Source of the DNA: a virus
DNA: 25,376 nt
Strand: one strand, 5' to 3'
IMG/VR virus record: IMGVR_UViG_3300006917_000137
Span: 1 to 25,376 of that record
Shown here piece by piece: positions 8,021 through 15,030 of this stretch (position 1 is its first letter; every line of letters begins with the position of its first letter). The translations under genes were made by a program, and so were the position numbers. The notes under the pieces are model-generated. The model worked only from the letters and a program-made list of their open reading frames with translations, had not been told where the DNA came from and did not search any database.

Positions 8021-8242
8021 ATGGTTCCACCGATTTCACAGGTTCAACGCTACACCGGACTCGACACCCCCGGGGGGCTCGCCGTGCTGGCCAAGGTCTC
8101 GTTCCAGTCGGGGCCGAAGGCAGTCAACCCGCCACCCATCACCGCCGCTCCGCTTGTCCCAAAAGGCGCGGGGATTTACGACGAAAATGGGATGCTGCCG
8201 ACCATCAAAGGCAAGGGCCTCGAGTTCATTGCTTACGCATGA
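8021..8242 (+). CDS. Small unknown protein, 73 aa
   Basis: This ORF begins two bases after the T-run of the terminator and ends in an ATGA overlap with the next gene, which supports translation. The protein is Pro/Gly-rich (VNPPPITAAPLVPKGAG) with no membrane segment and no domain I recognise. It precedes the gpFII-like gene, so a minor connector or head-completion role is possible. There is no Shine-Dalgarno sequence before the ATG, only the terminator stem and U-run. The ORF is in the same frame as the capsid gene and no stop lies between them after the capsid TAA. A GTG at 8084 is a possible shorter start. Confidence 0.6.
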   Translation: MVPPISQVQRYTGLDTPGGLAVLAKVSFQSGPKAVNPPPITAAPLVPKGAGIYDENGMLPTIKGKGLEFIAYA

Positions 8243-8562
8243 GACTGGCCTTCTCCAACGCTTTGCTCAGAGCATTCAATCACGCCGCTTCGACGATGGG
8301 CGCGACGGTGTTGCTCAACGGGGAAAGCGTGCAGGCTGTCGTCTCAAACTCTGAGTACTACACGATCCCGGAGGAGACTGGGGTCAACAACGAGGGCAAC
8401 CTCACGATCCGCATTTCTCGCGCATCGTTTGATGAGTTCGGTAAGGGTGGGGAGCCGAGGAGGAACCAGTTCACGATCGACGGGATGAAATACCGTGTGG
8501 TGAACGTAAAGAGTCTTCCGGAAAACCCCATTCTCGAGTTTGAAGTTAAGCAGGATTCATGA
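8239..8562 (+). CDS. Head-tail joining protein, gpFII-like (candidate)
   Basis: This 107-aa protein has a helical start (MRLAFSNALLRAFNHAASTM) followed by beta-strands: GATVLLNGESVQAVV, NLTIRISRASFDEFG, NQFTIDGMKYRVVNVK and ILEFEV. This resembles the arrangement of lambda gpFII and related stopper/connector proteins, which have a short N-terminal segment and a beta barrel with an 'I-D-G-x-x-Y-R-V' type strand. Position after the head module and before tail genes fits. It overlaps both neighbours by four bases. The in-frame open region upstream of 8239 crosses the terminator and is not credible as coding. The assignment is by topology and context. Confidence 0.62.
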   Translation: MRLAFSNALLRAFNHAASTMGATVLLNGESVQAVVSNSEYYTIPEETGVNNEGNLTIRISRASFDEFGKGGEPRRNQFTIDGMKYRVVNVKSLPENPILEFEVKQDS

Positions 8563-8987
8563 GCACCAACTTTCTCGCCGACGTCGCTGGTGGAGTCGTC
8601 GCCGCTGTCAAAGCGGATGACGACCTCGCGACGTTACAGGTGCTCGGTGCCGACACTGACGAGCTACGCGAAACCGCATCCTTTTTCGTCGGCGTTGAGA
8701 TCAACCGTGAACTCGTCGCTGGCTCACGAGTCTTCATCCTCGACGGCCAAGCCATCCTCCGCATCAACCGCTCCGCTTACACCGCGGACGAGGCCGGGCA
8801 AATCAAGCAGAACGTGCTGGCCGCGATGCTCAACCCCGTGGCCGATGGAGACTTTGACCAGTTCTCTTTTGGGTCGGCCAAGGTGCTCGGGTTTGTGCTC
8901 GGGACGCAGAACACAACATTCGCCGAGGAGGTCCAGTTGGACACATTCGCTTTCAAACTCTGGGCTTATCAACTCACTCAACAATAA
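8559..8987 (+). CDS. Tail terminator/completion protein candidate, 142 aa
   Basis: The start ATG at 8559 overlaps the previous stop (ATGA) and has AGGA five bases upstream, one of the better ribosome sites here. The protein has a short N-terminal helix (FLADVAGGVVAAVKADD) and alternating strands and helices (SRVFILDGQAILRINRS; EAGQIKQNVLAAML; DTFAFKLWAYQL). Length, alpha/beta pattern and position directly after the gpFII-like gene fit lambda gpU/gpZ-type tail completion proteins. No diagnostic motif was seen, so the function is inferred from gene order. Confidence 0.5.
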   Translation: MSTNFLADVAGGVVAAVKADDDLATLQVLGADTDELRETASFFVGVEINRELVAGSRVFILDGQAILRINRSAYTADEAGQIKQNVLAAMLNPVADGDFDQFSFGSAKVLGFVLGTQNTTFAEEVQLDTFAFKLWAYQLTQQ

Positions 8988-8991
8988 CGAC

Positions 8992-9318
8992 ATGGCAACC
9001 ATCCACGACAATGGGCAGGACTATGGCACACTTGGAACGCTGCAAACCCAATCGGGGATGCTCGTTACGCAGTACAACGCCAAGAAATCCTCCGCATCCA
9101 AAGAAATCATCGGGCCAACCGGGGACGTGCAGAGCGTCGCGCTGTACAACCTGAAAACGGAAATCACCATCGACGGCTACATCAGCGGTTCCTTCACCGG
9201 AACCATTGGTAGTGCAGCCGGTTCCAACACGTTCATCGACTCCATCAACCGCTCGTTCTCAGCCGAGGACGTTGCGAAGCTCACGGTGTCGAAGACCCTT
9301 TACGCTGGCTTGACCTAA
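8992..9318 (+). CDS. Small beta-rich tail protein, copy 1 (108 aa)
   Basis: This 108-aa protein lies four bases after the previous gene. It reads as beta-strands with turns (YGTLGTLQTQSGMLV; DVQSVALYNLKTEITIDGYI; DVAKLTVSKTLYAG). It aligns by eye with the following 113-aa protein: KSSASKEIIGPTGDVQSVAL / KTSSKKEIPDGNGGFGAVVY, then NLKTEITIDGYIS / AIKDEVNFETYEA, then IGSAA / VGDTA. The pair looks like a tandem duplication. Position before the tail chaperone makes a tail-tube or tube-like role possible, though the length is shorter than usual tube proteins. The real start is the ATG at 8992; the longer open frame upstream is a shadow of the preceding gene. Confidence 0.75.
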   Translation: MATIHDNGQDYGTLGTLQTQSGMLVTQYNAKKSSASKEIIGPTGDVQSVALYNLKTEITIDGYISGSFTGTIGSAAGSNTFIDSINRSFSAEDVAKLTVSKTLYAGLT

Positions 9319-9337
9319 TCTCAACCGACTCAAAATC

Positions 9338-9679
9338 ATGGCTGAAATCATCAAAGGCACAGCGGTAACATTCGGCACCGGAGGGTCATCCGCGACGCTC
9401 CTCACCACCGCAACCGTCAACAAGACCTCATCCAAAAAGGAAATCCCTGACGGCAACGGGGGATTCGGGGCTGTCGTTTACTTTGCCATTAAAGACGAAG
9501 TGAACTTTGAAACCTACGAAGCGACCTCGCCAAACGTGGGAGACACCGCAACACTCCCGAGCCTCATCTCTGGATTCGTCACCGGTGCGGTCTTCGTGAC
9601 TTCATCGGAGGTCGTCGAATCCTCCGAGGATCTCACCAAGTCGAACGTGCAGGCGGTCGCTTACGACGGCATCTCTTAA
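9338..9679 (+). CDS. Small beta-rich tail protein, copy 2 (113 aa)
   Basis: This 113-aa protein appears paralogous to the gene just upstream, sharing the S-S-x-K-E-I ... G ... V-x-x-Y-x-x-x-K-x-E pattern. Predicted strands include GTAVTFGTG, FGAVVYFAIKDEVNFETYEA and GAVFVTSSEVVES. It is followed by the longest uncoupled gap in the middle of the window. Together the two copies could form two subunits of one tail structure, or one could be the tube and the other an adaptor. The function is not established; no good Shine-Dalgarno sequence is seen. Confidence 0.72.
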   Translation: MAEIIKGTAVTFGTGGSSATLLTTATVNKTSSKKEIPDGNGGFGAVVYFAIKDEVNFETYEATSPNVGDTATLPSLISGFVTGAVFVTSSEVVESSEDLTKSNVQAVAYDGIS

Positions 9680-9757
9680 TCCATCAACCCCTGAGGAGTT
9701 TCCGGGAGCGTCGGGGCAAAGGCGCGTCTCCTTTCAAAACCGGATTCTTACCTTGTC
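9680..9757. other. 78-base intergenic gap, no clear signal
   Basis: This is the longest gap between genes in the connector/tail region. It contains CTGAGGAGTTTCC and GGCGCGTCTCC, with only a weak AGGAG/CTCCT pairing possible across about 35 bases. No convincing terminator, promoter or ORF was found. It may hold a leader for the downstream gene. Confidence 0.4.
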
Positions 9758-10276
9758 ATGATCACCTCTTTTTACACCACGGGGAACCAGCGACTGGCCG
9801 TCGCACTGGCCACCATCGGGATTCCTCCGCACGCCGAGAACCCCGTCACTGTTGAGCGTCGAACGCTCCCAAACGGAGAAGCAGAAGTTCGCACGACCTT
9901 TCACTTCGAGGTCGCTGGAACGTGGAAGGGGTTCGGCGGAGAACCTCAGATCGCCATCAAAGCAGACGCAATCGCGAGCGCATACTTCGCTCTGACCAAA
10001 GGCAAAAGACCCGAGAACCTCGACTTCCGAATCCTCGCTGAACTGCAAATCATCCATGCGTGCCTAGAGGTTCGCGACGAAATCAACCGAGTACGAAAAG
10101 CCGCAAACCCTGAGCAGTCCTACATCGGCGTGGCGATCTGCGAGAACGCCACCACGCTCGCCTCATTCGTGAATGCCACTCACGAACTGACTCGTCAAAA
10201 GCTCCGCCGAGGAATCCTTTACGCTCCCACGGAGACGCTCCAAGACGCGCTCAAAACCTTTAAACATTTCGCCTAG
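9758..10276 (+). CDS. Unknown tail-region protein, 172 aa
   Basis: This protein is not recognised. The N-terminal half is beta-rich (ENPVTVERRTLPNGEAEVRT; TTFHFEVAGTWKGFGGEPQI) and the C-terminal half is helical and charged (ILAELQIIHACLEVRDEINR; ATHELTRQKLRRGILYAP). There is no signal peptide or membrane segment. It sits directly before the tail-assembly chaperone gene (eight bases). The helical second half may suit a soluble assembly factor or a minor tail protein. Coding is supported by length, the clean fit between neighbours and normal composition. Confidence 0.7.
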   Translation: MITSFYTTGNQRLAVALATIGIPPHAENPVTVERRTLPNGEAEVRTTFHFEVAGTWKGFGGEPQIAIKADAIASAYFALTKGKRPENLDFRILAELQIIHACLEVRDEINRVRKAANPEQSYIGVAICENATTLASFVNATHELTRQKLRRGILYAPTETLQDALKTFKHFA

Positions 10277-10284
10277 CCATAACC

Positions 10285-10668
10285 ATGCTGACTGACATCC
10301 AACACCTCATCACGGGCACGTCCAACGCTGCCGCCACCGTGGCCGGAATCCCATGCCGACCACTCACGCTCCAAACCTTCGCGCTGATGGAGTTGACGGG
10401 GAACGAACTCCTCACCGCACCGAGCACCCGCATGGCCGATGTCCTGGGGTTCATCTACCTCCACTCGGCACCTCAAGAAAAGGTCGCCGAGGCAACTGCC
10501 GCTTATCTCGCCGGTGACAAGGCGCGGATCCTCAAAGAGTCGCTCAACCTTCCATCGATCCCGCTCGCCGACTTGGCCGACATCGCTCGCCAGATCCGCG
10601 AGATGATCGAGCAAGCCACAGGTTCGCAAGTCGTCATCGAAGGGTCCGAGGCCACACCGGGAAACTGA
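10285..10668 (+). CDS. Tail assembly chaperone, short form (gpG-like)
   Basis: This 127-aa, mostly helical protein (PCRPLTLQTFALMELTGNEL; ADLADIARQIREMIEQATGS) is in the place of lambda gpG: two genes before the tape measure. Such chaperones coat the tape measure during tail assembly and are not in the virion. The decisive feature is at the 3' end: the last two sense codons GGA AAC form, with the preceding G, the canonical -1 slippery heptamer G GGA AAC (10659-10665), immediately before the TGA stop. A -1 shift continues into an open 60-codon extension, as in the G/GT pair of lambda, whose site is GGGAAAG. Confidence 0.85.
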   Translation: MLTDIQHLITGTSNAAATVAGIPCRPLTLQTFALMELTGNELLTAPSTRMADVLGFIYLHSAPQEKVAEATAAYLAGDKARILKESLNLPSIPLADLADIARQIREMIEQATGSQVVIEGSEATPGN

Positions 10669-10847
10669 GTCGGGCAGGGATGGTCGCTAAGTACATCCAC
10701 CACTTCGCGAGTGCTTACGGATGGACTCCGAGCGAGATCCTTGCCCTTTCCATGCAGGACGCAAACGCGTTGTTCGGGGCCTCACTTGAGGCTCAGGGTC
10801 ATCGGATTAGGCCGATAGTGGATGACCCGCGCTTAAGTGACGCATGA
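10285..10847 (+). CDS. Tail assembly chaperone, frameshifted long form (gpGT-like)
   Basis: If the ribosome slips -1 at 10659-10665, residues 1-127 of the short form are followed by 60 more, giving about 187 aa and ending at TGA 10845-10847. The extension begins LSRAGMVAKYIHHFASAYGW and continues TPSEILALSMQDANALFGAS, resembling the compact helical T domains of other gpGT proteins ('YGWTPxEIxxL'). The -1 frame has no stop across 10659-10844 and the extension ends overlapping the next start (ATGA), both signs of real coding. The T domain usually contacts the tail tube subunit while the G part binds the tape measure. The ATG at 10680 could allow separate translation, but it lacks a good ribosome site. 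Confidence 0.85.
10659..10665 (+). promoter_or_regulatory. Programmed -1 ribosomal frameshift site G GGA AAC
   Basis: The heptamer matches X XXY YYZ with X=G, Y=A and Z=C, in exactly the right phase for the short-form reading frame. The zero-frame stop TGA comes next (10666-10668). After slipping, tRNAs re-pair with GGG AAA and the next codon is CTG at 10665. No clear strong stimulatory hairpin was identified downstream by eye. Confidence 0.88.
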
Positions 10848-11491
10848 AACTGACGCTCTCAATGGACCTCACGAACTTCAACCGAGTGCTCGGGATTTAC
10901 ATCCAGAACTCGCGGAAAGAGGTGAAGAGCATCGTCGGTAGGAAGTTTCGCGACGTCGTTCTCCGCGCTGGCAAGTTCCACATGGACACTCGGCCGGAGA
11001 CGCTCCAAGCCATCGAGAGGCGAAAGAAGGACGGGAACCTGAGAATCTCCAAGCGCATCATCGACCGCGTTGGTGCTCGCCGATCCAAACTCCAAGCCGA
11101 ACTGGAAAAGCAAAAGAAGTACATCGGGAAGAAAGGAAAGCGGGGGGAAATGGCCGTAGTTAAAATGATGATGGCCGCCGCACAACTCCAACGCACGGTG
11201 CAGCAGGATCGCTGGGGCCTCGAGATCAAGCAGCGACAAGACGCAGCCGGTCGAGCAGGGGCGTGGGGCTGGCTCGTCAAAGGAGCCAAGTTTGACACCA
11301 TCGAATCAAAGCACCCCGCCGCAGTCGTTCGAAAGTTCGATGGTCTCCTTGAGACCTACCTTGAGATTCAAAACAAACGTCCCGGAATCAGTTCGTTTGT
11401 TGACCGGAAAGGCTACGTCGAAAAGGCGTTGGGAGCAGTGGCCGCTGACATGGCCGAGTATCTTTACCGAAAACTTGGGATCGCAATATGA
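10844..11491 (+). CDS. Basic unknown protein between chaperone and tape measure, 215 aa
   Basis: Not recognised. The protein is strongly basic in its middle (RRKKDGNLRISKRIIDRVGA; LEKQKKYIGKKGKRGEMAV) and helical, with Met-rich VVKMMMAAAQLQ and a C-terminal helix (AAVAADMAEYLYRKLG region). It is joined to the frameshifted chaperone ORF by an ATGA overlap and to the tape measure by another (ends 11491, tape measure starts 11488). In lambda nothing lies between T and H, so this is an inserted gene. A tail completion or minor tail protein is plausible, and the basic region could bind DNA or RNA. No catalytic motif was seen. Confidence 0.8.
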   Translation: MKLTLSMDLTNFNRVLGIYIQNSRKEVKSIVGRKFRDVVLRAGKFHMDTRPETLQAIERRKKDGNLRISKRIIDRVGARRSKLQAELEKQKKYIGKKGKRGEMAVVKMMMAAAQLQRTVQQDRWGLEIKQRQDAAGRAGAWGWLVKGAKFDTIESKHPAAVVRKFDGLLETYLEIQNKRPGISSFVDRKGYVEKALGAVAADMAEYLYRKLGIAI

Positions 11492-13680
11492 GCACAGCAA
11501 CAATCCGCATCGGTGCAGACACGAGCAACTTCCGACAAGGGCTCACGCAGGCAGGGTCTCAACTCCGATCCTTCGCCGCTTCAGTCGCTTCCGTCGCTGG
11601 TGGGCAAGCTCTGTTCGCGGGATTGCAAGCTGGAATTGGTGCCGTCGGGAGTGCATTTCGCGCACTCGGTCAGACGTTCGCCGAAAGCATCTCAGTGGCA
11701 GGAGAGTTCGAGGCCGTGGTGGCTCAGTTCACGACGTTCTACAAGTCGGCTGAGACAGCGCAGGGGGCCGTCTCCGAGTTGGCCAAATACGCTGCTACAA
11801 CCTCTTTCCAACTGAGCGAGGTGGCCAACGCTGGCGCATCTCTGGCCGCTGCAAACGTACCTGCCGAACAACTCAAGGAGTCGATTCGAGTGATTGGGGA
11901 CATCGCTGCCGCGACGAAAAAGCCGATGGCTGAAATCCTCCAGCCCTACGTCAAGACGCTCTCGGTCGGAAAGATGCAGACCGAGACTTTCCTGCAGTTC
12001 CTTGAGCGAGGAATCCCCATCGGTGAGGAGTTGAAAAAGGCTCTCAACCTAAGTGATGCGGGTCTCCAAGAGGCACTGACGAAGAGTAAGATCTCGGCGC
12101 AGGACATGGTGAACGCGCTGCAAGCCATGACCACCACGGGTCTTTTCTCGGGCGCCGCAGCAAATCAAGGCCAGACGCTCAACGGGCTCATCTCCACGCT
12201 CAAGGACAACGTGGAGGAGGTGAAGCGGAACCTCGGCCTCGCAGCGTCGGAGGGGCTCAAGCCGCTCATCGAGTTTGCTCAAAACCTCGTCGGGAAGTTT
12301 GCTCCCATCGGCACCGCTCTCGGCAACATCTTTTCAACGGCCACGAAAAAGGCTCTACAGTTCTCAAACGACTTCAGCGCAGGCTTCGGTCGGGCCGTTG
12401 ACACGGCGGTGCGAGCGTTTCAAATCATCGAGGGAGCCATTCAAAACGGGACGCTCTGGGATATCCTGACGGTCTCAGGGAAACTTGCATTCGCTGAAGT
12501 GCAAGCATTCGGTGTTCGGGCACTCGAGGGGATCACCGAGGTGTTTTCTGGGGCTGACCTGATCGGGGCTCTCGCTCCAGTGGCTGACTCGTTCATCGAC
12601 CGAATTGTCAACGCGGGACCGGCTATCGGGGCCGCTCTTGAGTCTCCGCTTGGTCAGGCATTCATCCGCGCAGTCGATGCGTTTGCTTCGTATCTCAAGC
12701 AGCAGATCGGGTTTGCCGTCGCAGGTCTCGCTGACATCGCGCTTCCAAGTTTCATCTCGCCGACGCGGAACGAGACAACGGGCAAAGGCATGCGGATGGG
12801 TGGCCTCGGGCTCGAGGGGCCGATTGGGTTTGCCTCCGGTGGCGTCACCTCGGCGCAGGCAGGGGAGATTCTCGCAGCGCAGGCAGCAGGCTATCCGACG
12901 CCACTCACCCCGGGCGAGGTGCGCGAGACGTTTGCGAACGGGAAGCGCATCACGTACAACACCAAGGAGTCGTTTTCGAACGGTGTCATCGTGCCTCCGA
13001 GCAACGCTGACGCTTACGCTGAGGGCACGCCGGGGCAAGGACTGATCGCCGCATTCGAGCGAGGATTTACCCGCCAGACAGCAGCCACGGAGAAACTCCA
13101 AGTGCAGAATGAGCGACTCAAAACCGAGTTGGCCAAGCTCACCGAGGCCGCGCTTCGCAACGCAACAGCCATCCGCGAGCAGTCCAGCACCCTTAAAAAC
13201 CAGACGGAGTTGACCGCGAAGACTGCTCAGGCTGAAGAAAAGAAAAGCAAGGTGACCAAGACCGGAGACTTCTTCACCTCGCTTGAGAAAATCGGCGGGG
13301 GACGACGGATGATGAACCTCGCGCCTCGGGGCGAGATGATCGGGATCGAAGGAAGAGCACCCGGACTTCGAGGGGCTGGGGATCTGGGCGGAGGATTCGC
13401 AGCGTCACCAGCATTTCTCGCCGCGAAGAAACGCGAGGAGATTGCGAAGATCCCTGTTCAAGGGCCACCCGCCGAGGAGTTCTTTAGGATTCAGCGCGAG
13501 AACCTTAAACAGGCCACCGACATCGTTGCTGAGCCGTTCCCGCTCCCTATTCCCGGGGGTGATAAAACAGATCCTGTCATTCGGTCCATCCAGATCTGGC
13601 AGCAAGCGGTCACCGGAAAGCTCGACAACGTGGTCTCCGCAATCTCAAAACAAGGGTCTCTCAACGTTGCTGTGGTATGA
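11488..13680 (+). CDS. Tail tape measure protein
   Basis: This 730-aa protein sets tail length and is ejected with DNA. It begins STATIRIGADTSNFRQGLTQ, then has a long Ala/Gly-rich hydrophobic stretch (about 30-65, GGQALFAGLQAGIGAVGSAF), and then the conserved 'tape measure' domain: FTTFYKSAETAQGAVSELAK, YAATTSFQLSEVANAGASLA and TFLQFLERGIPIGEELKKAL. A second hydrophobic area follows around 330-430, and a coiled-coil-like segment near 530-590 (KLQVQNERLKTELAKLTEAA). At about 0.15 nm per residue, the full length would give a tail of roughly 110 nm; this is a rule-of-thumb estimate. Four-base overlaps join both neighbours. Confidence 0.92.
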   Translation: MSTATIRIGADTSNFRQGLTQAGSQLRSFAASVASVAGGQALFAGLQAGIGAVGSAFRALGQTFAESISVAGEFEAVVAQFTTFYKSAETAQGAVSELAKYAATTSFQLSEVANAGASLAAANVPAEQLKESIRVIGDIAAATKKPMAEILQPYVKTLSVGKMQTETFLQFLERGIPIGEELKKALNLSDAGLQEALTKSKISAQDMVNALQAMTTTGLFSGAAANQGQTLNGLISTLKDNVEEVKRNLGLAASEGLKPLIEFAQNLVGKFAPIGTALGNIFSTATKKALQFSNDFSAGFGRAVDTAVRAFQIIEGAIQNGTLWDILTVSGKLAFAEVQAFGVRALEGITEVFSGADLIGALAPVADSFIDRIVNAGPAIGAALESPLGQAFIRAVDAFASYLKQQIGFAVAGLADIALPSFISPTRNETTGKGMRMGGLGLEGPIGFASGGVTSAQAGEILAAQAAGYPTPLTPGEVRETFANGKRITYNTKESFSNGVIVPPSNADAYAEGTPGQGLIAAFERGFTRQTAATEKLQVQNERLKTELAKLTEAALRNATAIREQSSTLKNQTELTAKTAQAEEKKSKVTKTGDFFTSLEKIGGGRRMMNLAPRGEMIGIEGRAPGLRGAGDLGGGFAASPAFLAAKKREEIAKIPVQGPPAEEFFRIQRENLKQATDIVAEPFPLPIPGGDKTDPVIRSIQIWQQAVTGKLDNVVSAISKQGSLNVAVV

Positions 13681-14324
13681 GTCTAAACACCGAGTTCCCC
13701 ATCTCCGCACAGGTCGACGAGCAAGGTGCCATTGAGGTTGTTTTCCGCACCCGCTACGCGCGCACTGGACCGAACACGGAGCCGTTCGAGTGGCCAGCAA
13801 CCAAGACGCTCGGCTCGGTTCAGTTGGCGCTTGTTGGGGCGAAGGAAAACGTCGAGATGCTCAGTGACAGCCTCGGAACCTCGGAGGGGACTTACAGAGG
13901 CGCAGCATTCACGAAGAACTTTGTCACCGTCGAGGGGACAATCTCGAACGAACCCATCACCGCACACCCAGACTTCACCACATGGGCGGGAGATGCCGAG
14001 ACGCCGAACACGAGCAACGCCATCTGGGAGGACTACGACGGCGCGAAACGGTTTGTTCAGTTTCGCGACGACTTCGAACTGGCTGGCATCACCACATACC
14101 TCGCGCCGCAGTGGACATTCAACCTCACGTGGATGGCCATTAACGCAGACGACGCGACGGTGCCGGGGCAGGTCTACGCGCTCCCACCCATCCCCAACTT
14201 CGCGATGTTCAACGGCCTATCACTCCTCGGGACTTCAGTTTCGCAGGAGCAAAACGGGGCCTCTTGGAAAATCACCGCTCAACTCCTCGGCGCACCAGCA
14301 TGGTCGTCCGACATTTACACCTAA
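13677..14324 (+). CDS. Tail-tip protein, tandem paralog 1 (215 aa)
   Basis: This protein follows the tape measure, where distal tail proteins are usually encoded. Its C-terminal part (92-215) clearly matches the next gene: EPITAHPDF / EPITANPRF, then NTSNAIWEDYDGAKRFVQF / NETNALWVASNDTESTKRFV (with KRFVQF/KRFVEF), then GITTYLAPQ / GVSNYIAGN, and a shared C terminus SWKITAQLL...WSSDIYT / RWKITLMYR...WSSLIYS. The fold looks beta-rich. A Dit-like or other baseplate-hub component is possible, but no diagnostic motif was found. It overlaps the tape measure gene by four bases. Confidence 0.78.
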   Translation: MSLNTEFPISAQVDEQGAIEVVFRTRYARTGPNTEPFEWPATKTLGSVQLALVGAKENVEMLSDSLGTSEGTYRGAAFTKNFVTVEGTISNEPITAHPDFTTWAGDAETPNTSNAIWEDYDGAKRFVQFRDDFELAGITTYLAPQWTFNLTWMAINADDATVPGQVYALPPIPNFAMFNGLSLLGTSVSQEQNGASWKITAQLLGAPAWSSDIYT

Positions 14325-14325
14325 A

Positions 14326-15030
14326 ATGTCTCGAATCTTTAAGGGCGAAACCGCCGTCAAAACCTCACACTCATTCGACACCGACGAGTGGGGGAACGTC
14401 ATTCAAACGTCGGTCCACATCTTCAAAGACAATCAAATCGACACCATCCTCAGTCCGACTGGTTTACCGGACATGGGCGCAGACACGCAGCGAAGCATCA
14501 TCTCGCGCTCGATGACGTTCGACGAGGGCTCACAGACTACGATGCTTGAGCAAAGGAGCATCTACGCTTACGCATCAGCCGCGAAGAAACGGTTGAGCAT
14601 CGATGCCAACAGCGGGACCGAGCCGATCACCGCCAACCCGAGATTCCAAGACCTCGCGGGAACACCTGAGAATCCAAACGAAACCAACGCTTTATGGGTT
14701 GCATCGAACGACACCGAGTCAACCAAGCGATTCGTCGAGTTCAAAAAGCCGGGATTGGTCGGTGTCTCAAACTACATCGCCGGAAACGGTTGCACCCTTA
14801 AGGTGACCTACTTTGACATTTGGAGCGCCTTTGCATTACTGGTCAACGACATCGGAAAAATCTCGTTTCCACCCGTTGCAATCTGGGGGAGCGTTCAATC
14901 GTGGCTTCTCGCTGGGGCAACCGCGGAGCCGTTTGGAGATCGGTGGAAGATCACACTCATGTATCGCAACGCATCGGCGAACTACGGGCAGTACACGGGC
15001 GCGGGATGGTCGTCCCTCATCTACTCATGA
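14326..15030 (+). CDS. Tail-tip protein, tandem paralog 2 (234 aa)
   Basis: The true start is the ATG at 14326, one base after the previous stop; the long open frame upstream is only a shadow of the first copy. The protein begins MSRIFKGETAVKTSHSFDTD and carries the shared module from about residue 99 to the end (EPITANPRF, KRFVEFKKPGLVGVSNYIAG, ISFPPVAIWGSVQSWLLAG, WKITLMYRNAS, WSSLIYS). Divergence from copy 1 is large, so the duplication is old or one copy was acquired. The two may form a heteromeric ring at the tail tip. The exact role is unknown. Confidence 0.78.
   Translation: MSRIFKGETAVKTSHSFDTDEWGNVIQTSVHIFKDNQIDTILSPTGLPDMGADTQRSIISRSMTFDEGSQTTMLEQRSIYAYASAAKKRLSIDANSGTEPITANPRFQDLAGTPENPNETNALWVASNDTESTKRFVEFKKPGLVGVSNYIAGNGCTLKVTYFDIWSAFALLVNDIGKISFPPVAIWGSVQSWLLAGATAEPFGDRWKITLMYRNASANYGQYTGAGWSSLIYS

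Noticed and set aside
7978-8238. Longer start for the gpFII-like gene
   Set aside because: It would run through the terminator and across the 73-aa ORF; the ATG at 8239 overlaps the previous stop and begins the credible protein.
9680-9757. Terminator or promoter in the 78-base gap
   Set aside because: Only a weak five-base pairing over a long interval and no T-run or consensus boxes were found.
13726-14325. N-terminal 200 codons of a longer open frame before 14326
   Set aside because: This part overlaps the first tail-tip paralog and is Arg/Ser-rich shadow; similarity to the paralog begins only after the ATG at 14326.
14820-15026. Earlier start for the 375-aa protein
   Set aside because: It would overlap the previous gene by about 210 bases with shadow-like sequence; the ATG at 15027 has a standard ATGA overlap.
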